In this document: piece after piece, positions 36,516-45,770 of the stretch
Layout of the letters: every line of letters begins with the position of its first letter
Position numbering within the stretch: the stretch's first letter is position 1
From: Combretum micranthum
Taxonomy: Eukaryota > Streptophyta > Magnoliopsida > Myrtales > Combretaceae
DNA: 64,000 bases
NCBI GenBank assembly: GCA_024138025.1
Contig: JAMXBD010001363.1
Location: 326,668 to 390,667 of the forward strand
Reading direction: 5' to 3'
Position numbers and translations under genes: made by a program
Notes under the pieces: model-generated
Database searches by the model: none
Told to the model about the DNA's origin: nothing
What the model saw: only the letters and a program-made list of their open reading frames with translations

Positions 36516-37267
36516 CTAGCATTTAGTAAATAATTTATCTATGTCATTCAATAAGTGGAGAAGATGAATCATAAAAATAACACACTAAAACCCATGAAAT
36601 TTTGATAAAATTTATTTCTTTGACCTATTTCCTAGATTTGTAGTATTGTCCATTCGTACAAATACATATAATTTAAGATAAATTTTAATTCAAAAATTTA
36701 AAATTCTTTTAGTGTTATTTATTCATAAAACATCTAGTTTACAGGTGTGAGAAGGAAGATAAAAAATTATGGTTAGATTCTTTAAAAAAATTCTAACCTT
36801 TTTCCTTTATTTGATTTTCTATTTTCTTATTTCATTATTATTATAGTGATAATATCACAAATGGTACCTGACATTTAGAAAAACATATAATTAGGTACCT
36901 AAACCTTGAAATTGACCAATTTAATATCTAAATTTTAAAAATGATCGATTTATGACCCAAAACAACTAGATGGAAATACTATTAGCGTGCACGAAAAAGT
37001 TCTTTAAGGTACTAAATTAATCAATTTCAAAATTTAAGTACTAATTTTATCAATTTTAAGTTCAAGTATCTAATTGTATATTTTATCAAAATTCATGTAT
37101 CATTCGTGACGTTAACCCATTATTATACTATTAATTGAAATTATATAATTTTGCAATCAAGTGCTCTTACGTGTCCTTTATAGATGGAAAGTTAATTACG
37201 TTAATAAAAGTCTTAATCTGTAAAGTTTGGTAAACATTAAGGACATAAATAGAAAAATAAAAATTAA
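36516..37267 (+). repeat. Dispersed repeat Rep-A, copy 2, left part
   Basis: Collinear with 28541-29256, including the nested fold-back element (about 36850-37115). It ends in ATTAA (37263-37267), the left target duplication of the gypsy element. The remainder of this copy is at 43804-43849. Confidence 0.75.
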
Positions 37268-37533
37268 TGTAAGGACCCGCTATCATCCTTATATTTGAAA
37301 TGGGCGATAATAGTTCCCCAACCACATATAACCTATAAGATTATATGTAAGGTTGCCTAAAAATTGTTGAGAAATTGTTTATCTAATTCCATATAGATAA
37401 TATAATAGGAATCATAATATATATATATATATATATATTTTTTAAACCTTAAACATATAATTTTATAGGTTATATGTGGTTGGGGAACTGTTATCGCCCA
37501 TTTCAAATATAGGGGTGATAGCGGTTCCTTATA
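37268..37533 (+). repeat. Abnormal 5' terminus: inverted plus direct copy of the LTR 3' end
   Basis: Positions 37268-37457 are the reverse complement of the last part of the 3' LTR (about 43605-43803). Positions 37453-37533 are a direct copy of the last 80 bp of that LTR. The two meet at a shared ACATA (37453-37457). The outer start TGTAAGGACCC is therefore an LTR 3' end in reverse, next to the target duplication ATTAA. Confidence 0.8.
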
Positions 37534-37535
37534 AT

Positions 37536-37548
37536 TGGTATCAGAGCC
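37536..37548 (+). other. Primer-binding site for initiator tRNA-Met
   Basis: TGGTATCAGAGCC follows the 5' terminus after a 2 bp spacer. It is complementary to the 3' end of plant initiator tRNA-Met and primes minus-strand DNA synthesis. Confidence 0.9.
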
Positions 37549-37849
37549 GAGTTTGATTAATTGTTTATCTAATTGTAATAATCATTTAAGACTTGACCTA
37601 GACACAATTAAGTAGTATAGAAAAGAGTTAAGTTATTTAACTAGTTGTGTATAATTTCCTTTTTACTTGTTTCATATACTTGTTATTTGTTTTCTTGTTT
37701 ATTAATTGCTTATTGTTTGTTTGATGACTTGTTGAATTGTTTGTTCATTTATATATGAATGTGAATGTTAACTTGATAAGTTTTGCATGTGAGTAGAGAT
37801 TGATATGCATGTGTGAATGTGTGTTGAATATATGTATACAATTGTAAAG

Positions 37850-39115
37850 ATGGACAGGTTGAGGAGGTCTACCAAGCAATATTCTGATAGAGAAAGTATG
37901 CCGCCACCACCACCACAATCATCATCTACATTTGCTCCTACTTCATCTTCTACCGAGCAGTGAGACTACTCCATCTCCTGCATTAGCTTCAGCTTTACAA
38001 GTTCCTCTACCGACTTGGATTCCTCCACCTCCACTTATGCCACCCATTCCTCCTATGTCACAAATACCCACTGGTGATCCAAATTCAATGTATAGTATGA
38101 TGAGGGATATGATGGCAATGATGCAGCAGTATCAGATGATGATGTGTCAACAAACATAGCATCTCATGCAGCAAGGTAACTAGCAGGGAATGAGACTAAA
38201 TGAGGCTGCTCCGCAAATGATCAATCCAATCAAATCAAGTTACATGATTTTAGCAAGATGGTTCCAGAATTTGATGGCACTAATACAGATCCTACAGTGG
38301 CTGAAGGTTGGATAGAGGAACTTGAGAAAACATTTGCAACTAGTAGAACACTGGAAAATAATAAAGTGGATTTAGCAGTTTACATGATGAAGAAAGAGGC
38401 TTACAATTGGTGGAGATTAACTAGTGGAAATCTACAACCACCCATATCATGGAATGCATTCAAGGATATATTTTTCACAAAATATTTTCCAAATTCAGTG
38501 AGAGAAAGGATGATAGCCGATTGGTTGAACTTGAGACAAGGGAGCAAGACTATAGATGAATACTATGGTGAATTTTGTCGATTGTTGCGCTTTGCTGGAG
38601 GTGATTATCGGGATGAGAGGATGAAAGTTCAGAAATTTCAAAATGGACTGAATGAGGAAATTCAAAGTGAAGTGAAGAAATTTGAGTTGCATACCCTATC
38701 AGATACTGTAGCCAAAGCTTTGCTAATGGAGCAAATTCAAAATAATAGTAGAATTAGAAGAGCAAAGACAGCTGCATTTCTGGGAAAGAGACCTGCTTCC
38801 ATTTCATCTTATGATAATTATTGGGGTGTTGGTAAAGGAAAGAAGCCTTTTATGGGACCATAAGGAAATCAAAAGCCGACAAATAAAGCTTCTACACTTG
38901 CATTTGAAAAGAAATGTTTTAGGTGTTATGGTCCTCATGAGTTGTCTGATTGTAAGTGGACTCCCAATGCATGTTTTTCATGTGGTCAAGTTGGGCATAA
39001 GTCTAAAGAGTGCAAGAATCCGAAACTACCACCTGTCTTCTGTGCATATTGCAAGTAGAGAGGTCATCATATTGCTAATTGCAATGATCGACCTAATGTT
39101 AAGAGTGGAGTTGGT
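37850..39115 (+). pseudogene. gag remnant of the plus-strand Ty3/gypsy element
   Basis: Starts MDRLRRSTKQ, comparable to MDRSRRVTRQ in the minus-strand element, followed by a P/S-rich stretch. The retrotransposon gag domain is at 38258-38700 (EAYNWWRLT, RMIADWLNLRQGSKTIDEYY, CRLLRFAGGDY). Three zinc knuckles follow at about 38911-39083, of the form CX2CX3-4HX4C. Gag coats the element RNA and forms the particle. Stops occur near 37962, 38861 and 39057, with at least one frameshift, so no intact product is possible. Confidence 0.85.
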
Positions 39116-42100
39116 ATAGAAAAGGGAAAGACAAATGCAAGGGTTTTTACCTTACAGCAGATTGAGGACACACCCTCAGTAGACACTTTGGCAGGTATAC
39201 TGAGTGTTGCTAATAGGGATGCATATGTGCTAATTGATACTGGAGCAACTCATGCTTGTATTTCTGAAAATTTTATGAATGATTGTGAGCTTGTCTCTGA
39301 AATGTTGATTGATCGTGTTATGTGTGTGACTACTCCGTTGGTTATTGAAAATAGACATCCTTGTGTGTGTAAAAATATAAGTGTAGTGATTTCAAATGTG
39401 AACATGCCTATTGATATGATAGTATTGCCTTTATTTGATTTTGATGTGATTTTGGGAATGAATTGGCTAAATCATTATAAGGTTACGATTGATTGTAGTA
39501 AGGCGGAGTTAAGTTTTGGCTTGATTGAAGGGAGTTTCACATATAAATTGGAGAGGCTAAGACCTAGGAGTATGAAGTTTATGGAGCTATGGGAAAAATC
39601 AGTTGTGGCAGCTATGAATCTTGAAGAAGTGGATATCAAAATGATGCCAATTGTGAATGAGTTTATGGATGTATTTCCCGAGAAGTTACCTGGACTACCA
39701 CCAGATAGGGAGATAGAGTTTGGAATTGAAGTATTGCCTGGAACAGTACCTATTTTCAAAGCTCTGTATATAATGGCTCCATCAGAATTGAAAGAGTTAA
39801 AGTTACAATTGCAAGAGTTACAAAATTTGGGCTTCATCAGACCGATTATATCACCCCGGGGTGCTCCTGTACTGTTTGTCAAGAAGAAAGATGAAAGTTT
39901 ACGCATGTGTATTGATTACAGGTGTCACACCCCGCCCCCTCAGGCGACGGCAATGTGATGCCAGGGTAGGCAAACCCACCACTGGCCCCTAGTGATAATG
40001 GCCGACACCACCATTGCATCATGGTGACCCCAACTAACACATGCCCCGCAGGGTATCACGGGCACTATAGGTATCGTTACCCTTAGGCAGAGTTGAATTT
40101 AGTCTGCAAACTCTAGGATTCGAACCCATGACCTAAGCCTTCTCAATTGGTAAGAGGTGCTGCCTTTGAGGCAGGCAAAAGCCTCAGGTCATGAGTTCGA
40201 ATCCTAGAGTCTGCAGACTAAATTCAACTCTGCCTAAGGGTAACGATACCTATAGTGCCCATGATACCCTGCGGAGCATGCGTTGGTTGGGGTCACCATG
40301 ATGCAATGGTGGTGTCGGCCATTATCACTAGGGGGCCAGTGGTGGGTTTGCCTGCCCTGTCATCACATTGCCGTAGCCTGAGGGGGCGGGGCGTGACAAC
40401 AGGGAACTAAACCGAGTTACTATTAAGAACAAATACCCTTTACCTACGATCGATGATTTATTCGATCAGTTGAAGGGAGCCACAGTGTTTTCTAAGATCG
40501 ACTTGAGATCGGGGTATTATCAACTCAGGATCAAATCGCAAGATATTCAGAAGACAGCTTTTAGAACTCGGTATGGACACTTCAAGTTTTTGGTGATGCC
40601 TTTCGGTTAACTAATGCTCCAGCCGCATTCATGGATTTGATGAATAGAGTCTTCAAAGATTATCTAGATTCATTTGTTATAGTATTCATTGACGATATTC
40701 TGATATATTCTCGGAACAAGGAAGAGCATCGGGAACATTTAAGACTTGTGTTACAAAAACTCCGAGAGAAGAAACTTTATGCAAAATTTAACAAGTGTCA
40801 GTTTTGGTTGGAAGAAATATCCTTTTTTGGACATATTATTTCGAAAGAAGGTATTTCAGTTGATCTAATGAAGATTGAAGCCATTTTGAAATGGACAAGA
40901 CCTACTAATGTGAGTGAGATTAGAAGTTTCCTTGGATTAGCTGGATACTACCGAAGGTTTGTTGAAGGATTTTCGAAACTTGCATCCCCCTTAACAAAGT
41001 TGACACGGAAGAATACTAAGTATGTGTGGAATGACAAGTGTTAGAGGAGTTTTGAAGAGTTGAAAGAAAGGTTGATATCAGCTCCTATTCTGGCACTGCC
41101 TGTTAGTGGAAAGGAATTTGAGGTTTTTAGTGATGCGTCTATCCAAGGACTCGGTTGTGTTCTCATGCAAGATGGAAAAGTTATAGCTTATGCATCAAGG
41201 CAACTAAAACCCCATGAGAAGAATTATCCGGTGCATGATCTTGAGTTGGCAACAGTAATTCTCGCACTGAAACTTTAGAGACATTATTTGTTTGGAGAGA
41301 AATGTAAGATCTACACGGATCACAAAAGTTTGAAATATATATTCACACAGAAGGAGCTTAATATGAGGCAAAGAAGATGGCTTGAGTTGATTAAAGATTA
41401 TGATGTGGAAATACTTTATCATCCTAGAAAAGCTAATGTAGTAGTAAATGTACTCAGTAGAAAGAAGCAAATAAATGATGTGACTTTGATTTCTAGTCAA
41501 AGAGAAATTCAGATGGATTTCATGAAGTTAGAACTTGAAGTTACATTAGAGGAAGTTGATGTGATATTGGCTCACTTATCCTTGCAACCGACAATTTTGG
41601 AAAGGATTAAACAAGTTCAAAGGAAGATGAAGTTAAAAGAATAAAGAAAGCCATTGGTGAAGGGAAGAGAAAAGAGTTAAGGATTGATGAGGATGAAGTT
41701 GTTAGATATGGGAATCGACTTTTTGTGCCATATGAGTTGAGAGAAGAAATCCTGAAGGAAGCTCATTCATCTTCATATTCGATCACCCGGGAACCACCAA
41801 AATGTATAGGGATTTGAAGAAAAATTTATGGTGGGAAGGTTTGAAGAAAGATATTGCTCAATATGTTTCCAAGTGTTTGACTTGTCAACAATAAAAATCG
41901 AGCATCAAAGACCTGGAGGAGAACTTCAACCTTTATCCATACCTGAATGGAAATGGGATGATATCACTATGGATTTCATATCGGCTTTACCCAAGACTAT
42001 TGCCAAGTACGAAGTTATTTGGGTAATCGTGGATAGACTAATGAAATCAGCTCATTTCATACCTTTGAGAGTTGGAGATTCCTTAGAAAGAATGGCACAT

Positions 42101-42801
42101 ATCTATATCAAAGAAATAGTGAGATTACACGGAATTCCGAAGACAATTACTTCTGATCGAGATTCTCGCTTTGTCAGCCGGTTTTGGAAAAGTCTACATG
42201 CCGCTTTAGGTACTCAGCTTTAGTTTAGTACTGCATTTCATCTACAGATAGACGGACAATTGAAAAGAACGATTCAAATCTTGGAAGATATGCTTAGAGC
42301 ATGTGCTCTAGATTTTGGCAATAAGTGGGATACTTATTTGCCACTTGTTGAATTTGCCTACAACAATAGTTTCGAAGTAACAATTCAGATGGCACCCTAT
42401 GAAGCACTTTATGGTAGGAAATGCAGATCTCCAATACACTGGGATGAAGTTGGGGAAAAGTTATTTTGGGTCCAGAATTGGTACAACAAGCAGTGGATAA
42501 GATCCAAATAGTTAAGTAAAGGATGAAAACGGCTCAAGATAGGTATAAAAGCTATGCTGACATGAGAAGAAGACCATTGGAGTTTGAAGTTGGCGACCAT
42601 GTGTTTCTTAAAATTTCTCCAATAAAAGGGATTATTAGATTTGGAGCTAGAGGCAAATTGAATCCAATGTACATTGGTCCATATGAGATTCTAGAAAGAA
42701 TTGGACCATTAGCTTATCGATTGGCTCTACCACCAAATTTGTCGGAAGTGCGTGATGTATTCCATGTGTCACAACTTCGAAAATGTATATCAGACCCTGA
42801 C
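39116..42801 (+). pseudogene. pol remnant of the plus-strand Ty3/gypsy element
   Basis: Protease DTGATHACIS is at about 39235. Reverse transcriptase starts near 39790 and is cut at codon CIDYR by the palindromic element, resuming at 40399 with ELNRV, then [13 protein letters not shown] and [13 protein letters not shown]. RNase H follows ([23 protein letters not shown]). Integrase is at about 41760-42500 (CLTCQ at 41876; [16 protein letters not shown]), ending in [14 protein letters not shown]. It then joins directly to LTR sequence at about 42802, so the integrase tail, the polypurine tract and the LTR start are deleted. Stops and frameshifts are scattered throughout. Confidence 0.85.
39923..40398. 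mobile_element. Palindromic element with tRNA-like head, second copy (two arms)
   Basis: 476 bp, flanked by a perfect 5 bp duplication ACAGG (39918-39922 and 40399-40403) inside the gypsy reverse-transcriptase codons. It starts TGTCACACCCCGCCCCCTC and ends GGGGCGGGGCGTGACA. The left arm is inverted and lacks most of the tRNA-like head; the right arm starts near 40141 with TCTCAATTGG and has the B-box-like AGTTCGAATCC at 40194. It belongs to the same family as 30458-31237 but has a shorter, asymmetric centre. No coding capacity. Confidence 0.85.
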
Positions 42802-43803
42802 TATCTCAGGTACGCAGTAACTTGCTTGTTTCTTTGTTAGGGTAGCATCACAACTAATTACTTTAAATTAAGAAACTTTATTAATTGATGAGTGTTGCTT
42901 GTCCTTGTTTGCATGAATCTGGTTCGGAGAGCGGCACCCTGCTCAGATTGGGGGCAGGGTACTTTCTCGTTAATTGATAGAATTATTTAGGAGATATGAG
43001 TATCCGAGCTACTCATATCAACCCCCTGAGCGTCATGATACGTTACTCAAGATCTCCTAGTATTACGAGCTACACCGGAAGGTGGGACTACCTAGTCTAT
43101 ATGAACAGTAGGGACCACTCAGGGAGACCGACGTAATACTAGATCCTTGTTGTCCGGAGTTTGAATACTCCCTGTTGTTTTACTAACTAAAGATGTAATA
43201 ATAAATCATTTGATGTTTATAATGCATTAGTTTTAAGAATGTGTGACCCATTTGCATTTGTATTCGTTACTTGTGTTCTGGCCCTTGGCTCATATTTTCT
43301 CATTTCAGGTGATGACTCCGATGAGTTTTATGCCATATGGGGTACGGAACCGACTTTGAAGATTTTTTTGATGGTTTGGAGGATTAGAGTTACCTATGGA
43401 CTCAATAGAACCTTATGATTGTAATAGATCAGATGTGATTCCTTTTGTTGATGATGTAATTAAAGTGTTAGTTTGGGTTGTGTTTTGAAGATTTCGTTAA
43501 GGCTTGTAAGAAGCCTTTGGATGTAATATGTGTATATATATGTACTTAGCTATGTAGGAGTTAAGTTGTTTCCTTTGACAAAATGTGTTAGTAGTGTAGT
43601 AGTATAACTATGTTTAAGGTTTAAAAAATGTATATTATATTTATATATATATATTATGATTCCTATTATATCTATATGGAATTAGATAAACAATTTCTCA
43701 AACAATTCTTTCAGGCAACGTTACATATAATCTTATAGGTTATATGTGGTTAGGGAACCGTTATCGCCTATTTCAAATATAGGGGTGATAACGGGTCTTA
43801 CTA
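42802..43803 (+). repeat. Truncated 3' LTR of the plus-strand Ty3/gypsy element
   Basis: Joins integrase codons to mid-LTR sequence TCAGGTACGCAGTAACTTG, whose counterpart lies inside the complete LTR at about 54440 (reverse strand). It contains the shared phrase CTCATATCAACCCCCTGAG (about 43012) and ends GGGTCTTACT, a worn form of GGGTCCTTACA. ATTAA follows at once. Confidence 0.8.
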
Positions 43804-43849
43804 TTAATGATCAAATAGAAAAATGCTTTATGCTACTTTTTCACTCAGT
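43804..43849 (+). repeat. Dispersed repeat Rep-A, copy 2, right part
   Basis: Continues Rep-A after the gypsy insertion, starting with the right ATTAA duplication and ending TACTTTTTCACTCA, as at 29296 in copy 1. Confidence 0.7.
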
Positions 43850-44016
43850 AAAAAGGCGTAGGTCTGGGGTTCAGCTCTTGGCGGCTGCAGCTGGCTCAAT
43901 CGAATGCCTTGCCTATGCATAACAATACTGGAGTAGTGCCATGTGGAGTGAGGCCTGTGGCAGCCATTTAGGCGGCTACTAGCATCACGTTCATCGCTTG
44001 AGGGTGGGGCATGATA
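43850..44016 (+). mobile_element. Diverged single unit of the palindromic tRNA-like element
   Basis: Collinear with one arm of 30458-31237 but heavily diverged: TAGGTCTGGGGTTCAGCTC, then CGGCTGCAG, GCATAACAATACTGGAGTAG, and a worn end GGGTGGGGCATGATA. The B box is degenerate and the A-box part is missing. It may be a truncated or single-arm relative. Confidence 0.5.
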
Positions 44017-45100
44017 GTTCTTGTTTGACTTTGAATGTGAAATAATATAATTATACTTCACTTTGAGAATTTGGTTGTTTTGGGATAGTTTTGTGAGTGC
44101 TTGATACTTGCTTGCATGCTAAAATTAAATGGACTTAAAATATATCGGTATGATAATTAAATGTAAGCATGCATTACACAATTGCATTATTAAAGGTCAT
44201 CACCACTACATAATGGCTCGGATGGGCTATGATCATGGAGGACCGCGTGTGTACCATAGGTCCTATTTTAAGAGATGAGAACTAAGTCCTCTCGGGGAAG
44301 ACGACCAATCTTCTATGGTCGCATCGGTGTCATTATTTCAGAGGACCCTACTTTAGGAATATATATATATATATATAAATACTATTTTCTAAATATGGAA
44401 AGATAATGTGTTTTACTAAAAATGGTTTTGATTCTCGAAGTGGTAGGGCTTCTGGGTGTTGGTGTTAGTGGATATTTCCCAACCTTTGATTCGAAGGGTG
44501 AAAATCCAATCTATATATGGCTACCAGTTGGGCATACATATTTACTCACTTGCTTGATCGCATTATATATGTTTGTTTATTGCAACTTGCTTATCACTTA
44601 CTGAAATGGTATGGAGTATTATATCTCACTGAGCTTATGGTCACTCAACTTCCTTATAGTTTGCTATTACAAGATTATCTCTGGTACTAGCCACTATGAT
44701 GCTACCTATAAGTTAGCTTTCTTTTAGGGAGATGGGATTCTATAGCAAAGAATCAAGGGGTTGGGAGTTCTTTCTTCTCTAATGAATCTCTTTGGATTAT
44801 TTTTGATAAACTAGAGATATATGTAATATTTTATAGGGCAAGAACCCTAATTTAATACTTGGATGAGCCCACCAGTGCCTTTGAATGGTATTTATTATCC
44901 TAGACTTGTCTGTTATTTATTTTGTTTAGTTGTTATTTTATGGAATTATCAATTAAATACTTTTGGGTCTTATTGGTTACCCAGTCATGTTATGCTTTTG
45001 CACAATATTTAAAGCTTTTGAGAGACTTATGAGTCAATCTTAAGCTTTAGCATCGTGTATAGTGGAATTGTTCCATATAGGTTATCCTTGGGGAGTGACA
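44017..45100 (+). mobile_element. LTR fragment of another gypsy-type family
   Basis: The phrase ATCTCACTGAGCTTATGG at about 44622 and the end CCTTGGGGAGTGACA at 45100 match the layout of the solo LTR at 4178-7707 (TTTACTCACTAAGC, then GGGTGTGACA). No coding sequence or flanking duplication was found; the left edge is arbitrary. Confidence 0.45.
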
Positions 45101-45529
45101 GTGACAACTTTATTAGGCGATGTCAGCATGATAGTTAGGTACTAAGACCACTTTGGGTGGCTTGATGGGTTGTTAATAAAGGGAACAATATCAATATAAC
45201 GTTTGTTTATGCTTTGTAAGAAATAATATAGTCTAATTCACATTTATGGGACTAATTGAACAACATTATATTATGGACTAAAATAAATACAGATACATAA
45301 TGGCTGTAAATAAAGTTGCTTAAACCTAACCCATGACCCTATAGGTTTTTTTTTTTTTTTTTTACAATACTCAAAACTCACCCCTATAGTGTTTTAGCCT
45401 TGATCTACCTGCCCCATTGACCCAATTTTACTTAGAATGTATGTAATCTGTAAAACTAATATCTTATAATCATATGGTTAAGCTTATATTAGAAATCTAT
45501 ATTTATATGATTTTATATTTATTTTAATG
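45101..45529. other. AT-rich intergenic sequence, no gene seen
   Basis: Contains a T run at about 45345-45362. Nothing else was recognised. Confidence 0.5.
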
Positions 45530-45738
45530 AAAAGTGTAAAGACCCAAGCTATCTAATTCTATAATTAGGCATGCCAAATCCCCCAATCACGCATAATACC
45601 TAAGTTTTATAAAACACTCATGTATTATACATAAATTAGTCCATAAAGAAGATGAATGTATTGACTGTTTGCTTAAACCTGTGATAACATCATATGCTTT
45701 AACATAATATTACTTAATACATGAGTAGGTAATCATCC

Positions 45739-45763
45739 ACACACACACACACACACACACACA
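45739..45763 (+). repeat. (AC)n microsatellite
   Basis: About twelve AC units inside the old solo LTR, a few bases from the insertion point of the young gypsy element. Confidence 0.9.
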
Positions 45764-45770
45764 TGACATT

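Larger units (their letters stand above)
37268..43803 (+). mobile_element. Decayed Ty3/gypsy (chromovirus-like) retrotransposon with abnormal 5' end
   Basis: Flanked by ATTAA duplications (37263-37267 and 43804-43808). It has a tRNA-Met primer-binding site at 37536-37548, gag with three zinc knuckles, and pol in the order protease, reverse transcriptase, RNase H, integrase (gypsy order). The 5' LTR is replaced by a fold-back of the LTR 3' end, and the 3' LTR lacks its front part. A palindromic element splits the reverse transcriptase at 39923-40398. Numerous stops and frameshifts make it inactive. It is related to the minus-strand element at 45771-56003 but diverged. Confidence 0.85.

Noticed and set aside
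28541..37267. Rep-A copies 1 and 2 as LTRs of one large element enclosing the LINE
   Set aside because: There is an inverted partial copy next to copy 1, the copies lack TG..CA ends, primer site and purine tract, and the interior is an ordinary LINE.
37268..37533. Interpretation as a normal short 266 bp LTR
   Set aside because: Its left three quarters are the reverse complement of the 3' LTR end, not a direct copy of the LTR start. The related element has 2.6 kb LTRs.
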